Source: Actinomycetota bacterium
GTDB lineage: Bacteria; Actinomycetota; Actinomycetes; Streptosporangiales; Streptosporangiaceae
Length of the DNA: 64,000 nucleotides
Direction: 5' to 3'
NCBI GenBank assembly: GCA_019240215.1
Contig: JAFAYQ010000017.1
Coordinates: 1-64,000, forward strand
Shown here: positions 1-12,376 of the stretch, one piece after another
How the letters are laid out: each line of letters starts with the position of its first letter
Position numbering within the stretch: position 1 is the first letter of the stretch
Made by a program: the position numbers and the translations under genes
Notes under the pieces: generated by a model
Seen by the model: the letters and a program-made list of their open reading frames with translations, nothing else
Told to the model about the DNA's origin: nothing
Database searches by the model: none

Positions 1-370
<370 letters not shown>

Positions 371-595
371 TGATCTATAGCAACCGCAGGCAAAGCCACA
401 CGGATTGCAAACCATTCCAGAGAGCACCTTCCGAAGAAGGTGATCATGGCATATCTCCGTGACAAGACCAGACCAGAAAAGGCCCAGCCCCATCGACGGG
501 GGTATGTGCTTAATGCACTGGCTTTTAGCACGCTGTTGAGTTCTCAAGGAGCGGATGCTCACCATCAGCAGACTCCCGTCCGCCTCCAGGGCAAC
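371..595 (-). promoter_or_regulatory. rRNA leader with boxA and a tetraloop hairpin
   Basis: This precursor leader lies between the predicted start site and mature 16S. At 534-550 the minus strand reads TCCTTGAGAACTCAACA, matching the boxA-type Nus antitermination signal of actinobacterial rrn leaders. At 425-442 a 7-bp stem (CACCTTC/GAAGGTG) closes a CGAA tetraloop just upstream of 16S, a likely processing structure. No protein is likely here; reading frames over it are short and have no family match I recognise. Confidence 0.75.
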
Positions 596-601
596 TACTC
601 T

Positions 602-630
602 AACTTACCGGACCAACCCCACCCCGTCAA
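602..630 (-). promoter_or_regulatory. Predicted rrn promoter
   Basis: On the minus strand, -35 TTGACG (625-630), a 17-bp spacer and -10 TAAGTT (602-607) form a good housekeeping sigma promoter about 235 bp upstream of mature 16S. More promoters probably lie in 631-924, which holds no gene and is AT-richer than its surroundings (for example the minus-strand AATTTCGGATAATG near 720-735). I could not assign further hexamers with confidence. Confidence 0.6.
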
Positions 631-924
631 ACCAGATCCATAAATGGATTCCAGTGAGCTGGTGAGCGATTCGCCCGACCTCAGAAACCTTACCCGACTC
701 CGGATGGTGCTTGTGGGCATTATCCGAAATTGAATTTGTCTCGAGGTCCCGCCGGAGCCGATTAGCCGAAAGCCATTTGGCCCTAGTGCGGGCCCGCAGT
801 TCAGGAACCGTTCCGGCTCCGTTGTGCGGTGGTACTACCTTACACGCCAGCCGACGTGGTTTGGACGTGGTTGGCCATGCGGACGGTTACAACTTCGCCG
901 CCCGGGCGGATATTCCGGACCCGG

Positions 925-2211
925 TCAGGCAATCCGGACGTCGGCCGCGCCGACCGTGCGCCTGCCGCGGCGAAGGATCAGGTACCGGCCGTGCAGGAGG
1001 TCAGCGCGGGACGGCACCGCATCCTCGGCGGTGACCTTGACGTTGTTGAGGTAGGCGCCGCCCTCGGTGATGGCCCGGCGGGCGGCCGATTTGCTGTTGA
1101 CGATGCCTGTCTGTGCCATCAGGTCGACCACCGAGGGCAATTCTTCATCGGGCGTGGCCAGGAAGACCTCGGTGTTGGGGACCTCGCTGAAAGCGTCGGC
1201 CAGCGTGCGCTCATCGATCTCGGCCAGCTCGCCCTGGCCGAACAGGGCCCGGCTGGCGGCGATGACCCGGGCGGTGGCGTCGGCCCCGTGCACCAGCGTG
1301 GTCAGGTTCTCGGCCAGCGTGCGCTGGCCGGCCCGGGCGCGCGGGTTCTCGGCGGTCTGACGCTCCAGGTCCTCGATCTCGGCGCGGGACAGGAACGTGA
1401 ACACCTTGAGCAGGCCGGGTACCTCGCTGTCGCCCACGTTGAGCCAGAACTGGTAGAACGCGTACGGGCTCATCAGATCGGGGCTGATCCAGATCGCCCC
1501 GCCCTCGGTCTTGCCGTACTTGGTGCCGTCGGGCTTGGTGATCAGCGGGGTGGCCAGCGCGTGGGCTGAGCCACCCTCCACCCGGCGGATCAGATCGACC
1601 CCGGCCACCAGGTTGCCCCACTGGTCGCTGCCGCCGATCTGGAGGATGCAGTCCTGCCGCCGGAACAGCTCGAGGAAGTCCATGGCCTGCAGGATCTGGT
1701 AGCTGAACTCGGTGTAGCTGATCCCGCCCGCTTCCAGCCGGGCCCGGACCGACTCCTTACCCAGCATCTGGTTGACCGGGAAGTGCTTGCCGATGTCGCG
1801 CAAGAAGTCCAGCACCGGCATATCCCCGGTCCAGTCCAGGTTGCTGACGATCGTCGCACTGTTGGGGATGTCGCCGAAGTCCAGGAACCGTTCCAGCTCA
1901 CCGCGGATCCGGTCGACCCACTCGGCCACGGTCTCGCGCGGGTTCAGCACCCGCTCGGACGACTTGCCACTGGGATCGCCGATCAGGCCGGTAGCGCCGC
2001 CGACGAGGCCGATCGGGTGGTGCCCGGCCAGCTGGAACCGGCGCAGTGTGAGCAGCAGTACGAGGTTACCGATGTGCAGGCCAGGCGCGGTCGGGTCGAA
2101 CCCGCCGTAGAGCGTCACCGGCCCGGAATCGAGGGCCTTGCGCAGGTCCTCCAGGTCGGTCGACTGCGATATGAGCCCGCGCCAGGTCAGCTCGTCGATG
2201 ATGTCGGTCAC
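925..2211 (-). CDS. tyrS: Tyrosyl-tRNA synthetase
   Basis: Charges tRNA-Tyr with tyrosine in the cytoplasm (class Ic, acts as a dimer). The 428-residue length is normal for the bacterial TyrS family. Visible motifs: HIGN (HIGH signature) at 46-49 after FDPTAPGL, the tyrosine pocket SYQILQAMD at 170-178, GGSDQWGN at 193-200, the KMSKS-type loop KYGKT at 231-235, and a C-terminal S4-like RNA-binding domain from about 350. The start is GTG and overlaps the TGA of the upstream glycosylase gene (GTGA), so the two are probably translationally coupled. It is the last gene before the rRNA promoter on the same strand. Confidence 0.98.
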   Translation of the reverse strand: MTDIIDELTWRGLISQSTDLEDLRKALDSGPVTLYGGFDPTAPGLHIGNLVLLLTLRRFQLAGHHPIGLVGGATGLIGDPSGKSSERVLNPRETVAEWVDRIRGELERFLDFGDIPNSATIVSNLDWTGDMPVLDFLRDIGKHFPVNQMLGKESVRARLEAGGISYTEFSYQILQAMDFLELFRRQDCILQIGGSDQWGNLVAGVDLIRRVEGGSAHALATPLITKPDGTKYGKTEGGAIWISPDLMSPYAFYQFWLNVGDSEVPGLLKVFTFLSRAEIEDLERQTAENPRARAGQRTLAENLTTLVHGADATARVIAASRALFGQGELAEIDERTLADAFSEVPNTEVFLATPDEELPSVVDLMAQTGIVNSKSAARRAITEGGAYLNNVKVTAEDAVPSRADLLHGRYLILRRGRRTVGAADVRIA

Positions 2212-2902
2212 GGCTGAATGGTGCCACCTTCGGGGGCCGGAGTGGTAACCGTTTGCGCTTCCGGCCGCTTACGCGGGGTCGCCCGGCGGTAGGCCGACAC
2301 CGAGCGGTCGCCGTCGATCCAGAACCGCCAGGGGTAGTCGGCCGCCTGCGTCACCCCCACCCGGGGGCCGGTCCGGATCGTGCCGGGGGCGGGCGCGGTC
2401 CCGGGCGGCGGGCCGCTCATCCGCACCGGCGAGCCGGCCACGCACACGTCGGTGCCGTCGAACCGGCGGTCGATGGCCAGCACCTGGCAGAGCAGGGCGG
2501 GGCCGCGGGCCAGCTGGATCTGCGAGCGGGCGGCCGGGCGGCGTTCCCAGGCGATCTCGGTGCCCTCCACCACCTGGCCCGCCCGCACGAGGACGGCCTC
2601 GGCGGTTCCGGCCGGGCGGCAGACGAGGTTGATGCAGAAGTGCAGACCGTAGATCTGGTAGACGTAGGCGTACCCGGGCGGCCCGAACATCACCTGGTTG
2701 CGGCCGGACTTGCGCCGGTAGGCGTGGGAGGCCGGGTCGGCCTGACCGCTGTAGGCCTCGACCTCGGTGATCCGCACCGCCACCAGCCCGGCCGCGCTGT
2801 CTGCTTCCAGCACGCAGCCCAGCAGGGCCGGCGCCACATCGAGGGCGGGCCCAGCGAAGAAATCCCGCGGTAGCAGGGCCCCGGAGACCCCGGAAGCCCC
2901 GG

Positions 2903-2918
<16 letters not shown>
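2208..2918 (-). CDS. mpg: DNA-3-methyladenine glycosylase (AAG/Mpg family)
   Basis: Excises alkylated purines (3-methyladenine, hypoxanthine) to start base excision repair. 236 residues. The family core is clear: LPRDFFAG, then ITEVEAYSG, where E54 corresponds to the catalytic Glu and Y56 to the base-stacking Tyr of human AAG, then [20 protein letters not shown] and [16 protein letters not shown]. The GTG start lies inside the 3' end of argH (16-bp overlap) and the stop overlaps the tyrS start. A glycosylase between argH and tyrS is a familiar actinobacterial arrangement. Nothing appears truncated. Confidence 0.94.
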
Positions 2919-4324
<1,406 letters not shown>

Positions 4325-4362
4325 TTCTTCCTCAGTTCTCACGTCTCGTCAGTGCCAGCCAA

Positions 4363-7249
<2,887 letters not shown>

Positions 7250-7253
7250 ACAG

Positions 7254-8177
7254 CTACCTCCCGGTCTTGGCAACACTGTCGGGGACGACCATGGTCCCGG
7301 TCCCGGAGTCGGTGAAGATCTCCAGCAGCACCGCGTGCGGCTGGCGGCCGTCGACCACGTGGGCCTGGGGCACGCCGCCGCGGACGGCGGTCAGGCATGC
7401 GCCCATCTTGGGGATCATCCCGCTGCCGAGATTGGGCAGCATGGTCTCCAGCTCGGTCGCGCCGAGCTGGCTGATCACGTCGCCGGTGGGCGGCCAGGTC
7501 CGGTACAGGCCGGGCACGTCGGTCAGGATCATCAGCTTGGCCGCGCCGAGCGCGACCGCCAGCTCGGCGGCGGCGGTGTCGGCGTTGACGTTGTAGACCT
7601 CGCCGTCCTCGCCGCGGGCGACGCTGGAGACGACCGGGATCCGCCGGTCGGCGATCAGCGCCCGGATCGCCCCCGGGTCGGTGGTCTCGATCTCACCGAC
7701 CAGCCCGATGTCGACCGCTTCGCCGTCGACCATGGCCAGCTTGCGGGTGGCGGTGAACAGGTTGGCGTCCTCACCGGACATGCCGATCGCGAACGGGCCG
7801 TCCCGGTTGATGAGCCGGACGATGTCCTTGTTGACCTTGCCGGTCAGCACCATCCGGACCACGTCCATGGCCTCGGGCGAGGTGACCCGCAGGCCGGCGG
7901 TGAACGTGGTCTCCAGCCCGAGCCGGTCCAGGTGCTCGGTGATCTGCGGGCCGCCGCCGTGCACGACGACCGGGCGCAGGCCCGCGTAGCGCAGGAACAC
8001 CAGGTCCTCGGCGAAGGCGGCGCTGTTGGCCACCTCGGTCATCGCGTTGCCGCCGTACTTGATGACCACGGTCTGGTCGTGGAACCGGATCATCCACGGC
8101 AGCGCCTCGATGAGGGTCCCGGCCTTGCTGGCGTTGCCGGCGTTGCCGGCGTTGGCGGCGGCCGCGTTGTCGGTCAT
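7254..8177 (-). CDS. argB: N-acetylglutamate kinase
   Basis: Second step of arginine synthesis and the usual target of arginine feedback inhibition. It is an amino acid kinase-fold protein: [10 protein letters not shown] at the N-terminal phosphate site, [47 protein letters not shown] in the nucleotide region, and [21 protein letters not shown] at the C-terminus. ATG 8177 overlaps the argJ TGA (ATGA), giving 307 residues. The N-terminus has an Ala/Asn-rich stretch ([16 protein letters not shown]) before the helix that in hexameric, arginine-sensitive NAGKs carries the N-terminal helix; whether this enzyme is arginine-sensitive is an inference from that extension. Confidence 0.97.
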   Translation of the reverse strand: MTDNAAAANAGNAGNASKAGTLIEALPWMIRFHDQTVVIKYGGNAMTEVANSAAFAEDLVFLRYAGLRPVVVHGGGPQITEHLDRLGLETTFTAGLRVTSPEAMDVVRMVLTGKVNKDIVRLINRDGPFAIGMSGEDANLFTATRKLAMVDGEAVDIGLVGEIETTDPGAIRALIADRRIPVVSSVARGEDGEVYNVNADTAAAELAVALGAAKLMILTDVPGLYRTWPPTGDVISQLGATELETMLPNLGSGMIPKMGACLTAVRGGVPQAHVVDGRQPHAVLLEIFTDSGTGTMVVPDSVAKTGR

Positions 8178-9337
8178 GTGGAGTAGGCCGAGTTCTCGTG
8201 CACGTACTCGGCGGTCAGGTCGGTGGTGAGGATGGTGGCGGCGTGCGGGCCGGCCGACAGGTCGACGGTGATCGTGACGTCCCGGGGAGTCATGTCGACC
8301 TTGGACCGCTCGTCGCCCGCACACCCGTTACGGCACACCCAGATCCCGTTGATGGCGACGTTCAGGCGGTCCGGCTCGAACTCGGCCGCGGTCGTCCCGA
8401 CGGCCGAGACCACCCGGCCCCAGTTGGGGTCCTCGCCCGCGATCGCGCACTTGAGCAGGTTGCTGCGGGCCACCGCCCGGCCGGCCTGGACCGCGTCGGG
8501 TTCGCTGGCGGCGCCGATGACCTCCACCATGATCATCTTGCCCGCGCCCTCGGCGTCGAGCTGGAGCTGACGGGCCAGGTCGGCGCAGACCTCGGTCAGC
8601 ATCAAGGTGAAGTCGGCCAGCTTGGGCCGGAAACTCGAGGCGCCGCTGGCCATCAGCAGCACGGTGTCGTTGGTGGACATGCAGCCGTCGGTGTCCAGCC
8701 GGTCGAAGCTGGCCCGGGTCGCCTCCCGCAGCGCGGCGTCGAGGTCGGCCGGGGGCAGGTCGGCGTCGGTGGTGAGCACGCACAGCATGGTGGCCAGGGC
8801 GGGCGCCAGCATGCCGGCCCCCTTGGCCATGCCGCCGATGGAGTAACCGGAGCCATTGGCGCCGCCCCGGCGGAAGCTGATCTTGACCACGGTGTCGGTG
8901 GTGCGGATCGCGTCGGCCGCCGCCAGCCCGCCGCCCCGGGAGGCCTCGGCCACGCAGGCGTCCACCCCGGGCAGGATCTTGTCCATCGGCAGCCGCTCGC
9001 CGATCAGGCCGGTGGAGCAGATCGCCATCTCCCCGGCCGAGTCGTTCAGGGCGGCGCCGAGCTGCTCGGCGGTGGCGTGGGTGTCCTGGAAGCCGAGCGG
9101 GCCGGTGCAGGCGTTGGCGCCACCGGAGTTCAGCGCGACCGCGCGGACCTGGCCGCCGCTGACCACCTGCTGGGTCCACAGCACGGGAGCGGCCTTGACC
9201 CGGTTGCCGGTGAACACGGCGGCGGCCGCCCGGGACGGCCCGTCGTTGATGACGACGGCGACGTCGCGGTCACCGGACGCCTTCAGCCCGGCGGTGACGC
9301 CGGCGGCACGGAACCCCAGCGGTGCGGTGACGCTCAC
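8174..9337 (-). CDS. argJ: Bifunctional glutamate N-acetyltransferase/ornithine acetyltransferase
   Basis: Recycles the acetyl group from N-acetylornithine to glutamate. A member of the Ntn-hydrolase superfamily, made as a proenzyme that cleaves itself. The cleavage region reads [20 protein letters not shown]; by family precedent the Ala-Thr bond in LATML is cut and the Thr becomes the nucleophile of the beta chain. [12 protein letters not shown] and a C-terminal [11 protein letters not shown], typical of the family, are present. GTG 9337 overlaps the argC TGA (GTGA) and gives 387 residues. Reading further upstream enters argC and gives non-family sequence. Confidence 0.97.
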   Translation of the reverse strand: MSVTAPLGFRAAGVTAGLKASGDRDVAVVINDGPSRAAAAVFTGNRVKAAPVLWTQQVVSGGQVRAVALNSGGANACTGPLGFQDTHATAEQLGAALNDSAGEMAICSTGLIGERLPMDKILPGVDACVAEASRGGGLAAADAIRTTDTVVKISFRRGGANGSGYSIGGMAKGAGMLAPALATMLCVLTTDADLPPADLDAALREATRASFDRLDTDGCMSTNDTVLLMASGASSFRPKLADFTLMLTEVCADLARQLQLDAEGAGKMIMVEVIGAASEPDAVQAGRAVARSNLLKCAIAGEDPNWGRVVSAVGTTAAEFEPDRLNVAINGIWVCRNGCAGDERSKVDMTPRDVTITVDLSAGPHAATILTTDLTAEYVHENSAYST

Positions 9338-10383
9338 GGCGCGACTCCCAGGGCGGTCAGGCCGGCCGTTTCCGGCAGGCCGAGCATGAGGTTGGCGTTC
9401 TGCACGGCCTGGCCGGCCGCGCCCTTGCCGAGGTTGTCGATGGCGGACACCACCACCGCCCGGCCGGCGTGCGGATCGGCCACCACCTGCAGGTGGGCCG
9501 CGTTCGAGCCAGCCGTGGCGGCGGTGGCGGGCCACTGCCCTTCGGCCAGCAGATGGATAAAGGGCTCACCGTGGTAGGTGCTGGCGACGGCGGCGCGGAG
9601 CTCGGCGGTGCTGGCGTCCTGGACCAGCCGGGCGGTGCCGGTGGCGAGGATGCCGCGCGGCATCGGGGCCAGGGTGGGGGTGAAGGAGATGGTGGCCTGG
9701 CCGCCGGTGGCCCCGGGCCCGGTCAGCACCGTCTGCAGGGCCTGCTCGATCTCGGGGGTGTGGCGGTGGGTGCCGCCGACCTTGTAGGCCGACACCGAGC
9801 CCATGACCTCGCTGCCGAGCAGGCTGACGGTGGCCGACCGGCCCGCCCCGGAGGTGCCGGAAGCGGCCACGATCACGATGTCCTCGGGGGCGACCAGGCC
9901 GTGGGCCAGCAGCGGGGCCAGCGCCACGATCGAGGCGGTGGCGTAACAGCCGGGTGCGGCGACCCGGCTGGCGGCCTTGATCGTGGCCCGGGCGCCGGGC
10001 AGTTCGGGCAGCCCGTAGGCCCAGGTGCCGGGGTGGTCGCCGCCGTAGAAGCGGTCCCAGGCGGCGGCGCTCTTGAGCCGGAACCCGGCTCCTAGGTCGA
10101 CGACCTTGGTCTGCTCGGGCAGCTGCCCGGCCAGCGTGGCCGCCTCCGTGTGCGGCAGCGCCATGAACACCAGATCGGACCCGGCGAACGCGGCCGCCGT
10201 GGTCGGCCCGAACGTCCGGTCGGCCAGCGTGATGAGGTGGGGGTGGACCGCGGTGACCGGGGCCCCGGCGTTGGAACCGGCCCCGAGGGCGCCGATCTCC
10301 AGGTCGGGATGGCCCGCCAGCAGCCGGAGCAGTTCCCCGCCCGCGTAGCCACTGGCACCTGCGACCGCGACTCGTGCGCCCAT
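9334..10383 (-). CDS. argC: N-acetyl-gamma-glutamyl-phosphate reductase
   Basis: NADPH-dependent reduction of N-acetylglutamyl phosphate to the semialdehyde. First gene of the operon. An N-terminal Rossmann motif (VAVAGASGYAGGELLRLL) is followed by FMALPHTEAA, VVDLGAGFRLK, and the catalytic Cys in APGCYATASIVALAPLLA; the substrate region SGTSGAGR and the C-terminal VVSAIDNLGKGAAGQAVQN are also present. I prefer ATG 10383 (349 residues) with GGAGGG about 10 bases upstream; an earlier in-frame ATG at 10443 lies inside the promoter/operator and would put its first codons within an ARG box. Confidence 0.97.
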   Translation of the reverse strand: MGARVAVAGASGYAGGELLRLLAGHPDLEIGALGAGSNAGAPVTAVHPHLITLADRTFGPTTAAAFAGSDLVFMALPHTEAATLAGQLPEQTKVVDLGAGFRLKSAAAWDRFYGGDHPGTWAYGLPELPGARATIKAASRVAAPGCYATASIVALAPLLAHGLVAPEDIVIVAASGTSGAGRSATVSLLGSEVMGSVSAYKVGGTHRHTPEIEQALQTVLTGPGATGGQATISFTPTLAPMPRGILATGTARLVQDASTAELRAAVASTYHGEPFIHLLAEGQWPATAATAGSNAAHLQVVADPHAGRAVVVSAIDNLGKGAAGQAVQNANLMLGLPETAGLTALGVAP

Positions 10384-10428
10384 GTCGCGTTTGCCCTCCG
10401 GGGTTAGGCTGGGTACTGCCGCTTGCTC

Positions 10429-10463
10429 TGCAAAATTATGCATGGTTGCGATAATTTATGCAA
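10429..10463 (-). promoter_or_regulatory. argC operon promoter overlapped by two ARG boxes
   Basis: Two AT-rich imperfect palindromes stand out in GC-rich DNA: TGCAAAATTATGCAT (10429-10443) and TGCGATAATTTATGCA (10447-10462). They match the TGCAT-AT-rich-ATGCA pattern of actinobacterial ARG boxes and sit side by side, as needed for hexameric ArgR. On the minus strand they also contain -35 TTGCAT (10458-10463), a 17-bp spacer and -10 CATAAT (10435-10440). ArgR binding would therefore directly occlude RNA polymerase. The promoter hexamers are inferred; the boxes are directly visible. Confidence 0.87.
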
Positions 10464-10538
10464 ACGGGGTGCGGCGACGGAGCCGGCGGGCCGGTGGTGC
10501 CGTCCTAGCCCGGCGGCAGGCTCAGGCCGGCGGCAGGC

Positions 10539-11786
10539 TCAGGCCGGCTGCAGGCCGCCCGCCGGAAGATCGCGCAGGCGCCGCAACGGTGACAAGTACA
10601 GCCACAGCCCGGACAGGCAGCCCCCGGCGACGGCGATCCAGAGCGTGAGGTGGACCCCGATCACGCCGCCCAGCAGCCCGGCGGTCAGGCCGCCGAGCGG
10701 CAGCGTCCCCCAACTGACCCAGCGCGATACCGCGCTGACCCGGCCGCGCAGCCGCTCCGGGCAGGCCGCTTGCTGGTAGCTGGTCAGCGCGGTCCCGCAC
10801 AGGGTGGCGCTGAACGTCCAGGACATCCAGCCGACGGCGAACAGCAGCACCCACCAGCCGGGCCGGGCGGCCGGGATCAGCAGACCCGGCAGCGCGAACA
10901 CCGTCATCGCCAGCCAGCACAACCGGGCCGATCCGATCCGGGCCGCCAGCGGTTTGGACGCCAGGCCGCCCGCGACGCCACCGAGCGCGCCCGCGGCCAG
11001 TAGGAGGCCGACGTAGGCGGGCCGCAGGTGATCGGTCCGGATCAGGAACACCGGCCCCAGCGTCTCCACCATGATCACGAAAAAGTTGGCGCTGCCGTTC
11101 CAGGCGGCCCCGTTGCGCAAGATGGGCTCGTGCAGCACGTAGGCCAGTCCCTCGCGCAGCTGCGGCCAGAAGCGGGCGGGCCGCTCGGTCAGCGCCCGGC
11201 CCGGCCGGGGCTCGCGAGCCCGGATCAGGAACAGGCACCCGGCCGCCACCGCGAACGAGATCGCGTCCCCGGCCATGGCCCGGGCCGCTCCCACCAGGCC
11301 GACCAGCAGCGCCCCGAGCGCCGGGCCGGCCACCAGCGCCACCGACTGGGTGGTGGCCAGCTTGCCGTTGCCGTCCACCAGCTGCCCACGGCCGATCAGC
11401 GAGGGCAGGTAGCTGGTGTAGGAGACCAGGAAGAAGGCGCTCAGCGCGCTGGCCAGCAGCGCGACCGCGTACAGCGGCCCGAGGGTCAGGATCCCGGCGA
11501 CCTGGGCGGCCGGCACCCAGCCGATCACCGCCACGCTGGCCAGATCGCAGCCGATCATCACCGTCCGCTTGCTGACCCGGTCGGCCAGCACGCCGGCCGG
11601 CAGCGCCACCAGCAGGTAGGCGGACGTCGCAGCGGCCGAAAGCAGGCCGACGGCCAGCGCCGAGGCCCGGAGCACGACGATGGCCACCAGCGGCAACGCC
11701 AGGATCGTGACCTGCGAGCCGATCTGGCTGACGGTCTGCCCGCCCCACAGGAGCAGGAAGTCGCGGTGGCGCCACAGCCCCGGCAT
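10539..11786 (-). CDS. MFS transporter (EntS/MFS_3-like exporter)
   Basis: Predicted 12-segment inner-membrane transporter of 415 residues. It begins LWRHRDFLLLWGGQTVSQIGSQ, the common N-terminus of the MFS_3 drug/siderophore exporter group, followed by hydrophobic helices. The loop motif between helices 2 and 3 reads GVLADRVSKRTVMI (GxLaDRxxrr). A cytoplasmic loop follows at about residues 185-210 (RAREPRPGRALTERPARF), and GRVSAVSRWVSWGTLPLGG lies late in the protein. The substrate is not identifiable. It starts six bases after the reductase gene and is probably cotranscribed with it and pheST. Its 3' end contains short GGCGGCAGGCTCAG repeats. Confidence 0.88.
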   Translation of the reverse strand: MPGLWRHRDFLLLWGGQTVSQIGSQVTILALPLVAIVVLRASALAVGLLSAAATSAYLLVALPAGVLADRVSKRTVMIGCDLASVAVIGWVPAAQVAGILTLGPLYAVALLASALSAFFLVSYTSYLPSLIGRGQLVDGNGKLATTQSVALVAGPALGALLVGLVGAARAMAGDAISFAVAAGCLFLIRAREPRPGRALTERPARFWPQLREGLAYVLHEPILRNGAAWNGSANFFVIMVETLGPVFLIRTDHLRPAYVGLLLAAGALGGVAGGLASKPLAARIGSARLCWLAMTVFALPGLLIPAARPGWWVLLFAVGWMSWTFSATLCGTALTSYQQAACPERLRGRVSAVSRWVSWGTLPLGGLTAGLLGGVIGVHLTLWIAVAGGCLSGLWLYLSPLRRLRDLPAGGLQPA

Positions 11787-11792
11787 CGGCGG

Positions 11793-12374
11793 TCAGCGGG
11801 CCGGGCGGTAGTGGAGGTTGATGACCTGGCCGGCCTGGGTGACGCTGAGCAGTTCGAGCGGCACCGAGGCGTACGGCACCGAGCCGGACAGGCGGACGCC
11901 GTCGCCCAGCAGGATGGGGGCGACCAGGATGACGATGTCGTCCATGAGGCCGGCCTGCAGCCACTGGCGGGCGACGTCGCCGCCGACGACGAGGACGTTG
12001 CCGCCGCCGGCGGCGGCCCGGGCGGTGGCCACCGCGGGCGCGATGTCGCCGGACAGGAACGTGACCGACGGGTCAGGCTCGGAGGCGGGCGGGTGGTGGG
12101 TGAGCACGAACTGCGGGCCCGACCAGGCGCCGCCGAACGGCTCGGTCGCCTGCTCGGCCTGGCCGGGCTGGCGGCCGGCCTCGAACGTGTTGCGGCCGAC
12201 CAGCAGCGCCCCGGTCGAGCCGATGATCTCGTCGACCAGCGGGTTCGGTTCGTCGTAGGCGAAGATCCAGTCCATCGCGTCGTTCGGGCCGGCCACGAAG
12301 CCGTCCAGGGACGTAGCGGTGTTCCAGCGCACCAGGCTCATACCGGTTGGACGTTCGGGCCGGTCCGGACTCAT
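11793..12374 (-). CDS. Dihydrofolate reductase-family (RibD C-terminal-like) protein
   Basis: 193 residues of the RibD_C/DHFR-like fold. LVRWNTATSLDGFVAGPND at about 14-32 is the typical opening, followed by LLVGRNTFEAG and a Gly-rich nucleotide-binding segment AAAGGGNVLVVGGDVARQWLQAGLMDDIVILVAPILLGDG. Most single-domain members of this group are of unknown substrate and should not be called folA. The ATG is two bases after the pheT stop, so translation is probably coupled; a second Met (12341) begins directly at the conserved domain but has no ribosome site. Cytoplasmic NADPH-dependent reductase is the likely role. Confidence 0.85.
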   Translation of the reverse strand: MSPDRPERPTGMSLVRWNTATSLDGFVAGPNDAMDWIFAYDEPNPLVDEIIGSTGALLVGRNTFEAGRQPGQAEQATEPFGGAWSGPQFVLTHHPPASEPDPSVTFLSGDIAPAVATARAAAGGGNVLVVGGDVARQWLQAGLMDDIVILVAPILLGDGVRLSGSVPYASVPLELLSVTQAGQVINLHYRPAR

Positions 12375-12376
12375 CG

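Noticed and set aside
10522-11964. 480-codon minus-strand frame overlapping the MFS gene
   Set aside because: Arg/Gly/Pro-rich shadow; the MFS frame gives proper membrane helices and the GxLaDR loop motif.
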